64,000 bases of DNA, taken from a bacterium. Lineage in GTDB: Bacteria > CAIWAD01. Shown piece after piece: positions 1 through 9,516 of this stretch (within the stretch, counting starts at the first letter, position 1; each line of letters begins with the position of its first letter). The translations under genes and the position numbers were made by a program. The notes under the pieces were generated by a model, which was not told where the DNA came from, made no database searches, and was given only the letters and a program-made list of their open reading frames with translations. The stretch is from NCBI GenBank assembly GCA_030429345.1, contig JAUIFJ010000005.1:118838-182837 (forward strand). The letters are read 5' to 3'.

Positions 1-2757
1 TTGGCGCATGCCACTGTCGACAGGACGCACGATGGAGTGTGTTGTCATCGTGGCTTCTGTTTGCCATTCCTCGCTTGCATCCTTCCGTCCCTGAACCAAG
101 TACGCCGAATGAGCCGGATGATCCTCCCACTCCAGCAACAGCTGTCCATTGGCAAATCGGATGTCCAAGTGGATCGGATCATACATGCGTTTCAGCGCCA
201 GGATCTCCTCCTGCGAGAGGGCGCGATCATGAATTGTGATCTCATCTATCCTGCCCTCGAAGGGCACAGAGATACTGGAACAGGCGCCCAGTCCGCCACA
301 GCCGATGGTAAACCCAGTCTCGGACGAGATTGGCGTTCCCTCGGCGGGCGACAGCGCGTCAAGTACCCCATCGACATACAGGGCGACATAGTCGTTCTTC
401 TTGTACACCGCAGAGACAAACACCCACTCGTCCTCTATGAGAACCTGGTTGCCTGTGATCACCGGGGGATTCGACACAATTGTATCCGTATCCATTACGA
501 AGCGGAGAGCCCCGTTGGTATCGATGAAGAACCCCATGTTCCTGACGACGGAATCGCCCTTGCCGAGAAAGGCCATTTTCTGGGCCGGAGTCACCAGGTA
601 GGGACGGATGTAGGCGCTAAAAGTGCAACTTCCGGTCATGTTGAAGGCATCATTCTGGCTGGCATCCGACAGGAACAGAACATCTCCACCGCCGAACTCG
701 TAAGCGCCATCAGGAGTACCGGCATAGCCCGTCGCCAACTGCGCCCCATCCGTATCACAGTGGAATGCGTTCCCGCTGAGGTCGGAGGCGTTCCCATGAA
801 CGGGGTAGTATGCCAGTGGTCCGGCCGGATCATAGAGTTCACGGGCCTGGCACTGCGTGAACGCTCGATCATACAGGCGGACATCGTCGATGAATCCTTC
901 GAAGGGCACGGACTGGGAGTAGCATGCCCCATCGCCGCCGCAGCCGATCGCCAGCCCAACTGGGCTCAGCACGGGATCGCCGGCGGCCACATTGCTGTTG
1001 TCCAGTTCTCCGTTGAGATAAAGTGCAACAATCTGGTCCTTCCGATATACGGCCGTAACCTGAACCCACTCACCCGGCAACAGCTGTGATGCGCTTTCCA
1101 GAACAGGGGGGTAGTCACTGGCTTCCTGTGTATCGATCACGAGTCTCACCCGGCTGTCCGGTGTTATAAAGAGTCCGTAGTTGCGCAAGGCCGAATCACC
1201 CTTTCCGAGAATAGCCATTTTCATTCCCGGTGTGACCATGTCAGGACGGATCCAAACCGAGAGGGTCATGCTTCCCTCGAAATCAAGCAGGTGATCCTGG
1301 GTTACGCTACCATCGAGGCGGCAGTAGTCGGTTCCGCCAACCACGTATGCAGCTTGTTCATCCCCGAAACGTCCCGTCGCAAAAGTGCCCCCTTCCAGCA
1401 CGCAGTGCAGTTCATTGCCGGAGACATCCAGCGAGTTACCCGAAAAAGGATAGTGGGCGACCAAACCGCCAGGTTCGACGATCTGCATTATGTCCTGCTC
1501 CGACAACGGGGCATTGTAAAGGCGGATCTCGTCGATCTCCCCTTCGAAAGGCACGGAGAGGTTCAAACACTGGCCGACGCCCTGGCAACCGATAGCAGAC
1601 AAGGTTGCAGTGGGTTCGGGAAGGCCGCTAGCTACCATCAGGGTATCCAGCACACCATCGATGTAAAGCGCCATGTGGGAATCCACGTCGTAGACAAACC
1701 CCACATGCACCCACTCGCCGGCAGCCAGAGCACTGCGGCTGTTCAGCGTGCCCACATTGTCGATGACAAAACGCAGTCGACCGTCGGGTTGGACATATGC
1801 ACCATAATTCCTGTGTGCGGGATTCCCTTTGCCCAGAATCGACATCTTCTGCGGCGGTGTGACGTTCAACGGCCGGATCCAGGACAGCAGGCTCATGCTG
1901 TGAGACATGGACAACAGCGTGTCGGCATCCGAATCCGCCAGCCGCAAATGGGCTCCGCCGCTGAAACTGTAGGCGCCTTGCGGCTCGCCGTATGGCCCTG
2001 TCACGAGAGTGGCCCCGTCGGTGATGCAATGCAGGCCCAAGGGACCCGCATCGTCGGCATTGCCGGCTACGGGATAATACGCCAGAAGCCCGCCGGGCTG
2101 ATGGATTTCGTGCACCTGTGCTGCGGTCAGGGCTCGGTTGAAGAGTCGCACTTCGTCCAGGGCTCCGACATAGGGCTCAGAAAGATTGAAGCAGCTGCCG
2201 CTTCCCTGGCATCCCAGGGCAAACTGCTGCGAACTGGCCACAGGAAAACCGGTGGCAGTGGTCAGAGTATCCAGTTCGCCATTGATGTAGATCGCCATAG
2301 AATGATTGATTCTGTATACGAGACACACATCCACCCAGACATCAACCTCAAGAACGGCAGAACTGAACAACATCTCGCTCACACCGTCCACACTCCACTG
2401 AAGGCGTCCGTTCGGGGCAATAAAGAGAGCGTAGTTTCGCAGCGCACTGTCCCCCTTGCCAAGAACACCCATCTTGCCGGCAGGGTGGGTCACCTCGGGA
2501 CGAATCCGCGCAGAGAGTGACATGCTGTCGTACAGGTTGAAGACGTCGCTTTCAGGCATCACGATAGGAGCACCGCCCGAGAAGCGGGCAGCGGAATGGG
2601 GATTCCCATCTGCGTCCTCGACCCAGGTGACATCCCCACCACTTCCATCAAGTGCATTGGGTCCCTCATCGTTCGCATTCCCGTTCAAGGGGTAATACGC
2701 GAACTGGGCCTGAACGACCAAGGCATAGCACAACAGAATCAGAATAGTCGTCTTCAT
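1..2757 (-). CDS. Secreted tandem LamG-domain surface protein (3' end beyond window)
   Basis: The open reading frame runs from ATG at 2757 to the left edge without a stop, giving about 919 visible residues. The start follows a strong ribosome binding site (GAGGGAGGAG, 3 nt before ATG). Residues 1-17 form a typical signal peptide ending in VQA. Four modules of about 210 residues follow, at roughly 18, 226, 431 and 648. Each begins with a YYP..GNA.D..G motif, has a KM.(I/V/F)LGKG core and ends in F.G.(I/L)D(E/D)(V/I)RL. This is the LamG/concanavalin-like jelly-roll pattern of carbohydrate or surface binding proteins. After about residue 850 a fibronectin-III-like stretch begins (LEWEDHPAHSAYLVQG). 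The gene lies directly downstream of a kinase/sigma54-regulator pair and has its own -24/-12 type promoter. The role is inferred to be an adhesin or glycan-binding surface protein. Whether it ends in a sorting domain cannot be seen here. Confidence 0.85.
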   Translation of the reverse strand, partial: MKTTILILLCYALVVQAQFAYYPLNGNANDEGPNALDGSGGDVTWVEDADGNPHSAARFSGGAPIVMPESDVFNLYDSMSLSARIRPEVTHPAGKMGVLGKGDSALRNYALFIAPNGRLQWSVDGVSEMLFSSAVLEVDVWVDVCLVYRINHSMAIYINGELDTLTTATGFPVASSQQFALGCQGSGSCFNLSEPYVGALDEVRLFNRALTAAQVHEIHQPGGLLAYYPVAGNADDAGPLGLHCITDGATLVTGPYGEPQGAYSFSGGAHLRLADSDADTLLSMSHSMSLLSWIRPLNVTPPQKMSILGKGNPAHRNYGAYVQPDGRLRFVIDNVGTLNSRSALAAGEWVHVGFVYDVDSHMALYIDGVLDTLMVASGLPEPTATLSAIGCQGVGQCLNLSVPFEGEIDEIRLYNAPLSEQDIMQIVEPGGLVAHYPFSGNSLDVSGNELHCVLEGGTFATGRFGDEQAAYVVGGTDYCRLDGSVTQDHLLDFEGSMTLSVWIRPDMVTPGMKMAILGKGDSALRNYGLFITPDSRVRLVIDTQEASDYPPVLESASQLLPGEWVQVTAVYRKDQIVALYLNGELDNSNVAAGDPVLSPVGLAIGCGGDGACYSQSVPFEGFIDDVRLYDRAFTQCQARELYDPAGPLAYYPVHGNASDLSGNAFHCDTDGAQLATGYAGTPDGAYEFGGGDVLFLSDASQNDAFNMTGSCTFSAYIRPYLVTPAQKMAFLGKGDSVVRNMGFFIDTNGALRFVMDTDTIVSNPPVITGNQVLIEDEWVFVSAVYKKNDYVALYVDGVLDALSPAEGTPISSETGFTIGCGGLGACSSISVPFEGRIDEITIHDRALSQEEILALKRMYDPIHLDIRFANGQLLLEWEDHPAHSAYLVQGRKDASEEWQTEATMTTHSIVRPVDSGMRQ

Positions 2758-2799
2758 TGCTCCTCCCTCGATTGAAATCGTGTTTGCAATCGAAGGATT

Positions 2800-2815
2800 G
2801 GCAATAGGCGGGCCA
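2800..2815 (-). promoter_or_regulatory. Sigma54 (-24/-12) promoter for the LamG gene
   Basis: On the minus strand the sequence is TGGCCCGCCTATTGCC, with exact GG-N10-GC spacing and good matches to TGGCAC-N5-TTGC. Transcription would start near 2788, about 30 nt before the LamG start codon at 2757. The neighbouring upstream gene encodes a sigma54 activator. A perfect palindrome TCACGTGA (2859-2866) lies about 75 nt upstream of the predicted start and is a possible activator site. This is a motif match only. Confidence 0.6.
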
Positions 2816-2900
2816 ATTGGCCAGTAGCTTTGAAGACGCGATGGACGCCCGGGTGAAATCACGTGAACGTATCCACAGCACACGAAGATGTGGGAAAAGG

Positions 2901-4313
2901 CTACGAGTGAGGGGAGGACTGCCGTCTGTTTCGGAGTTCTGGCAGAACATCATAGAATTTCTTCCGGTGTACACCGGCGAGTTCTGCTGCTGTGGCAATG
3001 ATTCCATTTGCCTCTTCCAGCTTGGCTCGGAAGTAGCGCAACTCGATTTCGGCCTTGACTTCCTTCCAGGTCTTGTCCAGCGCAAAACCACTTTCGTCGG
3101 CGATGTCCGTTTCTTGACCCAGAAGACGCAGGTCCCAGTGCACCCGCTCTCTTTCGACCAGCCAGGACTGGATCTGTGACTGCTCCGCGTGAACACACAA
3201 CGCCTGAACGAACTGCATCAATTGGCGCACATTGCCTTCCCAATCGATCCTCGCGAGGGCCTCAAGGGCATCAGGCTGGATCATGACTGGTTGAGTATGC
3301 CTGGCTCGATTTCGAGCTTCCAGAACATGCCCGACAAGCAAAGGAATGTCCTCCAGCCTTTCCTGCAAAGGCGGTATACGGATGCGCAGCCCGCTAAGCC
3401 TGTGAAGCAGATCATCGCGAAAGGCACCCATTCGCACTTGCTGGAGCAGGTTTCGGTTGGATGCAGCTACCAACTGAACATCTGTGCGACGGATTTTCCC
3501 TTCTCCCAGCCGGGAGAAGGTTCCCGTTTCGAGAACCCTCAGGAACTTGCCTTGCACCTCCAGAGGCAGTTCGGAGATCTCGTCGACGAACAGAACACCA
3601 TTATTGGCATTTTCGAAAGCACCTGGCCTAGCCTTCCCGGCACCGGTGTATGCGCCGTCTACATGCCCAAAAAGTTTGGTTTCCGCCAAGGACACCTGGA
3701 TGTTGGTGCAATCCAAGACGGTCAATTCTTTGTGTGCTCGTGGACTCTGCCGGTGGATCGCTTCTGCGACGAGCTCCTTGCCAGTTCCCGTTTCTCCCTC
3801 GACTAGAATCGACAAGTCTTCCTCGCTTGCGTAGGTGCGGATCCGGGCACGCAACTCTTGCATGACCTGGCTTTGACCTAGTAATGGATCTTCCGCAGGT
3901 TCTTCTTCCCGGCGCCATGCGCACAGACTTTCCGCTTCCTTCAGGGCGGGTCGAAGATCGGCAGCTGCGGACTCCTTAACCACGTATTGAACCATGCCCA
4001 GGTTCGCAAAGCGATGGACCAGGCTCGTATTGCCACTCATGGTAATCACGATTACGGGAATCGCATGCCGATTCTGCCGCAGGTCCTGCAGTAAATGCAG
4101 CCCGCCGTTGACATCTCCGGGAAACTCATTATCCAGAAGCAGGACATCCGGCTTCCAGGAGTGGATCAACTCCTCGACAGATTCCAGATCCGGCGTCCAC
4201 TCCGCTTCGTATCCCCAGCGCTGCAGGTTCTTTCGGTAGAGCACTCCATACTCCTGCTGATCCTCTACAATCAGGACACGGTATTTCCGGTTGCCGGCTT
4301 GGCGTTCAGGCAT
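2901..4313 (-). CDS. NtrC-family sigma54-dependent response regulator
   Basis: The protein has about 470 residues. An N-terminal receiver (VLIVEDQQ; phospho-acceptor Asp in LLLDNEF; conserved Lys in YVVKES) is followed by an AAA+ domain. That domain shows Walker A GETGTGKE, the sigma54-contacting loop in the common GAYTGA variant, Walker B LFVDE, and the NVRQL segment. The C-terminus (IATAAELAGVHRKKFYDVL) resembles a Fis-type DNA-binding helix-turn-helix. The chosen ATG at 4313 has GGAG six bases upstream and overlaps the kinase stop codon. An ATG at 4325 and a TTG at 4328 are alternatives. It is the cognate regulator of the upstream kinase. The downstream LamG gene with a -24/-12 promoter is the obvious candidate target. 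Confidence 0.9.
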   Translation of the reverse strand: MPERQAGNRKYRVLIVEDQQEYGVLYRKNLQRWGYEAEWTPDLESVEELIHSWKPDVLLLDNEFPGDVNGGLHLLQDLRQNRHAIPVIVITMSGNTSLVHRFANLGMVQYVVKESAAADLRPALKEAESLCAWRREEEPAEDPLLGQSQVMQELRARIRTYASEEDLSILVEGETGTGKELVAEAIHRQSPRAHKELTVLDCTNIQVSLAETKLFGHVDGAYTGAGKARPGAFENANNGVLFVDEISELPLEVQGKFLRVLETGTFSRLGEGKIRRTDVQLVAASNRNLLQQVRMGAFRDDLLHRLSGLRIRIPPLQERLEDIPLLVGHVLEARNRARHTQPVMIQPDALEALARIDWEGNVRQLMQFVQALCVHAEQSQIQSWLVERERVHWDLRLLGQETDIADESGFALDKTWKEVKAEIELRYFRAKLEEANGIIATAAELAGVHRKKFYDVLPELRNRRQSSPHS

Positions 4314-6735
4314 GTGACACTCCATCAAGTAACTGTTCCTGCCGTACTAGCGGGAGCCGCAAGTAGACAGCTGCTCCACCGATCTCCTTGTTCCTGACAG
4401 TCAATTCCCCCCCGTGCTCATGGGCAATATGCCGCGAAAGAAACAGGCCGAATCCGGAACCTTCGTCCTTTGTCGTGAATCCCGGTTCCCAGATCCTGTC
4501 CAGGACATCCGGCGGAATGCCGGGACCATTGTCCTCGATGCGCAGAACAGCCATTTCTTCCTCCTGCTGCAACAGAAAGTGGAGCGTCCCTTTCCGGCGC
4601 ATCGCTTCCACGGCATTCCTCAGCATGCTCTCGATCATCGCCTGGACTGAAGCTGTGGCTACGTATACGGGAAGCAACTCCGCCTGACGGGAAGAGGTGA
4701 CATCGATTGTCGACATGGCATCCAATCCCAGATCCGTGCAGGCATTCTCGAGCAGCGTGCCCAGATCTACCGATTCCCGCTCCTCCCCTACTTTGATGAG
4801 GGCCAGAAAACGCTTGATCCGTTCCCGGCAGAACCGGTGGGCCACTTGCATTTCTTCAACTGCCTCACGGAAGCCAGAATCCTTCTCAAGGCCTGCCTCT
4901 TGGATCGACTCCTGCAGATTCACGACCGCGAATTCGGCAGGCAGCAGGGCCTTGCCCAGATTGTGGGTCAAGATCCCTGCAAAGCTTTCTAGCCTCCCCA
5001 AATGTTCCCTTGTCATTCGGTTCGTGTCATCAATTCCCTGAATGTACCACCCTATCCTGGAGGCTTGAATGTGTGTTTCCCGGGCAATCCAGCGAAACAG
5101 CCGTCCGTCCTGCCAGCTATCGATGAATCCCGATTCCCTGGCTCGGGCATGCCCGATCACGCGATCCAGCAGATCCCCTGGGACCAGTTCGCGAAATCGC
5201 GTATTTGCATAGAGCAACTCTCCCTGGTCATCTGTGAGTGCTGCTGCTGTCACTCCGTCAGACAGCATTCCGCTCAACACCCGCTCCTGGCGGCGTACTC
5301 TGTAGGACAGATACACCAGCAAGAGGACAAAGGACACAGCGAATGCTGGGGGGATCGCGGGATTCGCCATCAAGCGTGATACGAATGGAACATGACTGAT
5401 CGTGAAGGACTGCAACAACTGACCATCCGAAACATGAATGCGGCTGTTCTCAAGCGTACCGTCTACGGATTCCAGCAGGATCCGATTCTTATTCCCTGCA
5501 GTACTGATCTCGACCAGTGGTTGCCCCTCCGGGGAATAGAGCCTGTATCCGGTCGCGGGGCGGAATGCGAGCCAGTACGCCTCTTGGACAAGCCCGATCA
5601 GGATGCTGTCACGGAATCCACGCAGGTGCCCCGCCGGCACAAGTCTTCCTGAATCGAAAAAAAACTTGAATAATCGTCCGTCCTGGTTGACAAGGAGTGC
5701 GTGGTTCTGGCGGATCAGACAGAAGTTCTCCAGACCAGCCAAACGAGCCGAAGTAAGCACGCTGTCCTTCCAAGCATCCAGGACGACCAGGTTATGCGTC
5801 TCGGGAACGTCAACCCTGTCAAAGACCTGCTTGGTCTGCAGGTAGATCCGACGGCGGTCCTGCAGAACGTGGGCATTCAATGCCGTGTGCGCCATCCCCA
5901 TGCGAATCTGCTCGACAAAACCGGAATCGGGATCCATCAGAAACAAAGGTGCTTCCCCGTCGTTGACACCACCCAGTTCCCTGCCGTTGCGGGTGGCATG
6001 CCCACCCATTGCGTACAAGGAATGGCCATCGGGGGTCAGCAGCGTCTGATTTGAGTAGGGGGCTGGCGCAATGGCATTGGGAAACAAGTCAACGATCTGC
6101 AGCGATAGGGGATCGATGAGAACACCACCACGCCAGCCTTCAAAATGGCCGAACAGGGACAGGTAAAGCAACTCTCGCCCCTTGTGCTCCAGGCGATTCG
6201 CCTCAATGACCCATGGCGCTTCCCTTATTGAAACAGGCACCTGATCCGAGTGAAACAGCGGCAGGTCCGCTTCCTCAATCCCGCTGCCGAAGGGCCAGCG
6301 TCGAAGACACAAGTATACGGCGCTGGAGTCGCGTGTTAGCAGACACAGTGTCGGGGCCCCTGCAAGCGTATCGAAGAAATGGGGACGAAGAACAATCTCA
6401 TCCCCTGGAAAGTAGAGCTGCTTGGCCGGACGTCGCTGGAGCGGAGTATTGTACTCGATCGTCATCGAAGCGCCATGGAGCTTCGAGCGGGATTCGCGCA
6501 TTCGCTCGGCGAAACCATCTTGATCGATATCCCCGACCGCAACAAACCCCGCCGTCATGCTGGAGTCGAACCGTTGGATTCGGTGTGATACACCAGGTTG
6601 AAACCAGAATTCCATCGCGCACCCGATGAGCAAGGACAGGAGCACACAAAATGCGACACCGATCAATAGAGTCTTCTTGTAATGAACAAGGAAGCTGCGA
6701 CGATAGGGTAGACCCTTGTTGGCGACACCGAACAT
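4306..6735 (-). CDS. Membrane sensor histidine kinase with large extracytoplasmic domain
   Basis: The protein has 809 residues. A short cytoplasmic N-terminus leads into a membrane helix at about 22-40, then about 400 extracytoplasmic residues. Those contain an FG-GAP-like segment (VGDIDQDGF) and recurrent beta-strand patterns suggesting a propeller. A second membrane helix lies near 458-480. A PAS-like segment (ALTDDQGELLYANTRFRELV) follows, then a non-standard phospho-acceptor box around ILTHNLGKALLP. The C-terminal ATPase domain shows LRNAVEAM (N box), EDNGPGIP (G1) and GSGFGLFLSRHI (G2). The gene is the first of a two-gene unit whose end overlaps the sigma54 regulator. The periplasmic ligand is unknown. 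A possible sigma70 -10 element (TACAAT) lies upstream at about 6771-6776 on the minus strand. Confidence 0.88.
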   Translation of the reverse strand: MFGVANKGLPYRRSFLVHYKKTLLIGVAFCVLLSLLIGCAMEFWFQPGVSHRIQRFDSSMTAGFVAVGDIDQDGFAERMRESRSKLHGASMTIEYNTPLQRRPAKQLYFPGDEIVLRPHFFDTLAGAPTLCLLTRDSSAVYLCLRRWPFGSGIEEADLPLFHSDQVPVSIREAPWVIEANRLEHKGRELLYLSLFGHFEGWRGGVLIDPLSLQIVDLFPNAIAPAPYSNQTLLTPDGHSLYAMGGHATRNGRELGGVNDGEAPLFLMDPDSGFVEQIRMGMAHTALNAHVLQDRRRIYLQTKQVFDRVDVPETHNLVVLDAWKDSVLTSARLAGLENFCLIRQNHALLVNQDGRLFKFFFDSGRLVPAGHLRGFRDSILIGLVQEAYWLAFRPATGYRLYSPEGQPLVEISTAGNKNRILLESVDGTLENSRIHVSDGQLLQSFTISHVPFVSRLMANPAIPPAFAVSFVLLLVYLSYRVRRQERVLSGMLSDGVTAAALTDDQGELLYANTRFRELVPGDLLDRVIGHARARESGFIDSWQDGRLFRWIARETHIQASRIGWYIQGIDDTNRMTREHLGRLESFAGILTHNLGKALLPAEFAVVNLQESIQEAGLEKDSGFREAVEEMQVAHRFCRERIKRFLALIKVGEERESVDLGTLLENACTDLGLDAMSTIDVTSSRQAELLPVYVATASVQAMIESMLRNAVEAMRRKGTLHFLLQQEEEMAVLRIEDNGPGIPPDVLDRIWEPGFTTKDEGSGFGLFLSRHIAHEHGGELTVRNKEIGGAAVYLRLPLVRQEQLLDGVSHA

Positions 6736-6978
6736 GAACCGAGACCCCTACTGCTGCGGATGTTGTACCTGGTTCGCACAAGATTGTACCCTTTTCCCAC
6801 ACATCATTCCATTCAAGGTGGGCTTGGGCGGGCACAAGGAATCAACAGCAATCTACATGCCTGCTGAAACAGCCGCTCCGTGTAGGCAGCGTCCACTCCG
6901 AACTCTGGCTCGAGCGCGAGAGCCAGGACCCGGAGAAGGGGCTCAAGCGCTAGGGGCGCGTCCGGTACAGAGAGCGGA

Positions 6979-7012
6979 AAGGTCCCGCCCCGGCATTGAG
7001 GGGCGGGCCCTT
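6979..7012 (-). terminator. Intrinsic terminator after the VIT/VWA gene
   Basis: CCCGCCCC (6984-6991) pairs with GGGGCGGG (7000-7007) across an 8-nt loop. The stem extends four more pairs beyond one mismatch. Read on the minus strand it is followed by TTTCC. It lies just 3' of the gene ending at 7033. The rest of the 6736-7032 gap holds no convincing gene. Confidence 0.7.
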
Positions 7013-7032
7013 CTCTTGATGCCTCACCGTGC

Positions 7033-9111
7033 TTATTTGATCAGCGTCATTCTATCGGCCAGCAGGCCTCTGCCGAAATCGACCACATAGATGTAGGACC
7101 CGCTGGCGGCCGGACGACCCGCCTCCGTCAGGCCGTCCCAGCGCACCTCGTAGAGTCCGGCCCCGCCGACCTCCATGTGCAACACGCGCACCAGCTGGCC
7201 CAGGGTATTGTAGATGCGCACCTCGACCAGGCGGTCCAGGGCAACCCCGGTCCGGAAGCGGATTCTTGTGCTGCCGTTGAAGGGATTGGGCAGGTTGCCG
7301 GGTAGCTCGAAAAGCACGGGCAGGATCTCGCCTTCCGTGATCCCTTCGTCCTCGATGTCCGTCTCGCCCGAGAAACTGGTGAAGGGACTGAGCACGCCAT
7401 AACCCTGGCTCAGGGCGATGATCTGCTCCATGAGTTCGTCCGCCTCCTGGGACTCCGGATCCAGGCTGTAGTACGCGACCGCCAGGTGCTCGATCTTCTG
7501 CTTGGCCCAGATCTTCGGCAGGAAATGCCGCTCGGGATCCAGCGCGTCCGCCACCGGGAGCGTATACTCGTAGGACACGGGCTGTCCGAAGGCTGTTCCA
7601 TGCAACACGATCTGCAGGGGCTCCGGCTGGCTGTAGCGGCCGCTGACGATCATCTGGCTGCCGAGATACAGGTTGGGAAGCGGATCCGGGTAGACTTCGC
7701 TCACGCCTTCCGTCAGGAAATTGATCTGGGTGTCCAGCAGGACCGGGTTGTTGATGCGCAGGAAGAAGCTCGTGATCCGTTCCTCGAGCTCGTCGTTTCC
7801 CAGGAACTCGCAGAGTCCGTCGTGTTCGCTGGCCAGGCGGACCAGCAGCTGCTCGTTGACATGCGCCCCGATGCCGAAAGTGAAGATCAGGGTCTGCGCC
7901 TCGTTCTGCTGGTCCAGCTCCTCCACCAGTTCCAGAATGCCATCCGTGCTGCTTTCGCCCACATTGGCCAGGCCGTCGGTGAAGAAGACGAGAATGTTCG
8001 CCGTCGTGCCGTCGGCTGCCCCGAACTGGGGAATCGCCTCCTGGAAGGCCCCGGCAACGTTCGTGCTGCCGCTGGCGTACAGGGATTCGATGTACTCGTG
8101 CGCCGCCTGGCGGTTCGCGGCTGTCGCCTCGACATGCCCGGGGCGAAAGCTGTGGACGCTGCTGGAGAAGCTGACCAGGTTGAAGCGGTCCGCCGGGTTC
8201 AGGTTGTCGACGATGGTGGAGGCGGCCCCGCGCGCCTGGACGATCTTCTGGCCGGACATGCTGCCGCTGCGGTCGATGACAAGGGTGAAGACCTTCTGGA
8301 TCACATCCGTCGTCTGCGAGGGATCCGGCTCGGCGACGAAGGCGAAATAGCCGTTGCCGCCCGCATCGGGCAGCAGCGAATCCGGCAGCAGCGTGCTGAA
8401 GCCGAAGAGGCCCAGCTCTTCCGGATCGAGCTCGTAGCTCAAGTGAAAGTCGTGATCCGCCGGCTCCTCGATCTCGTCGTGGAAGAGGTATGCGAAGTGC
8501 GTTCCGGCCACCAGCGAGTCCACTGGAATGCCCGTGTGATCCAAATCCAGGATCGTGCGCTCCGATTCGAGCGTGAATGCGAATTCCTGCCGGTCCAGGG
8601 GCGCGGCCTGGATCAGCGAGTAGTCTGCGGGAAAGTCGAAACCGACACGCCCGAAGTCGTAGGGCAGAAGCTGCACGTAGCTCAATTCGACCACCAGCTG
8701 CGAGTCGGGCAGGACGGCCTCCTCCAGATCGTAGTACAGCGGCGTATTCCCCAGGTGCTGGCGCAGGGAGGGGTGCGCCGTTCCGCCGCCGGGCAGCGTC
8801 GTGTCCGCGGGCGCCGCGGCGATGCCCGCCTCGTGCCACACGCCATCCTGCCTCCAGCGCAGGCGTGTCGCACTGGCGTCCTCCGCGAGCGGAAAGCCGT
8901 ACTTCACGATGCGGGGCGTTTCCCCCAGGTTCCGGAATTCCTGTCTTGCAACCACCTGGGACACCTGGTTCTCGACGAGCGCGTTCACGCGACTCGCCTC
9001 CAGGTGCAGGCACTCGAGGTTTCCGGCATCGGCAATGGCAACCCCGTTGGCTGGGGCCGTATTGACCAGGAGCAGCGTATACAATGGAACCAGGAACAAG
9101 CGGGCGTTCAT
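7033..9111 (-). CDS. Secreted VIT and von Willebrand A domain protein with C-terminal sorting module
   Basis: The protein has 692 residues. A signal peptide (about 1-22, ending APANG) is followed by a VIT-type domain at about 30-170 (VNALVENQVSQVVARQEFRN). A von Willebrand factor A domain spans about 275-450, with an intact MIDAS metal site (DRSGSMSG; later FFTDG). The last ~85 residues form a type IX-like sorting module (LPNPFNGSTRIRF, IYNTLGQLV, ASGSYIYVV) ending in Lys. VIT plus VWA is the architecture of inter-alpha-trypsin-inhibitor heavy chains and of many bacterial surface proteins that bind partners through Mg2+. A ligand-binding surface role is inferred. The gene has its own terminator and appears monocistronic. 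Confidence 0.9.
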   Translation of the reverse strand: MNARLFLVPLYTLLLVNTAPANGVAIADAGNLECLHLEASRVNALVENQVSQVVARQEFRNLGETPRIVKYGFPLAEDASATRLRWRQDGVWHEAGIAAAPADTTLPGGGTAHPSLRQHLGNTPLYYDLEEAVLPDSQLVVELSYVQLLPYDFGRVGFDFPADYSLIQAAPLDRQEFAFTLESERTILDLDHTGIPVDSLVAGTHFAYLFHDEIEEPADHDFHLSYELDPEELGLFGFSTLLPDSLLPDAGGNGYFAFVAEPDPSQTTDVIQKVFTLVIDRSGSMSGQKIVQARGAASTIVDNLNPADRFNLVSFSSSVHSFRPGHVEATAANRQAAHEYIESLYASGSTNVAGAFQEAIPQFGAADGTTANILVFFTDGLANVGESSTDGILELVEELDQQNEAQTLIFTFGIGAHVNEQLLVRLASEHDGLCEFLGNDELEERITSFFLRINNPVLLDTQINFLTEGVSEVYPDPLPNLYLGSQMIVSGRYSQPEPLQIVLHGTAFGQPVSYEYTLPVADALDPERHFLPKIWAKQKIEHLAVAYYSLDPESQEADELMEQIIALSQGYGVLSPFTSFSGETDIEDEGITEGEILPVLFELPGNLPNPFNGSTRIRFRTGVALDRLVEVRIYNTLGQLVRVLHMEVGGAGLYEVRWDGLTEAGRPAASGSYIYVVDFGRGLLADRMTLIK

Positions 9112-9516
9112 CGGTCTCTCCTTTCCGTAGGGGGAACGGGGGCTTCCCGTTGTGTAAGAAAGTCAAGACTGCCGATCGATAGTCTGGAAAGCCTGATCCG
9201 AATCCCGCGACACACGGCTTCGAATCCACGTGTAGGCTTGCTGCCCATCGATCAAGCAAGAACAATGCCATGATTGCGTATGCCTTGCGACCTCCGCCTA
9301 CCTTTTTTCACAGCAGCGCCCTCGAGGTGATCGATTAAATGGTGCTGCCGACGCGGATTAAAGATCGACGAACCATGCACCGATAGAACCCCATGCACCA
9401 ACTGCGTCAGGAGTCCCCCCCAGCAGGCGGCAGCATACACCCAGTACTGGCTCGCCAACGGATTCGCACCCCGCACGTTTCCCGGAGCCGCAGCAGAAGT
9501 ACATCCGAAGGAGTGC
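9112..9516. other. Divergent intergenic region without a convincing gene
   Basis: About 400 bases separate the divergently transcribed VIT/VWA gene and the PAS/GAF gene. An 88-codon minus-strand frame (9252-9518) crosses it but lacks a ribosome binding site and recognisable composition. A TTGACT element on the minus strand near 9170 could be a -35 box for the VIT/VWA gene, but no clear -10 accompanies it. No strong hairpin or repeat was seen. Confidence 0.5.

Noticed and set aside
1-2520. Long plus-strand reading frames opposite the LamG gene
   Set aside because: They lie antisense to a minus-strand frame with a signal peptide and four clear LamG modules, and their translations are repetitive mirror images of it.
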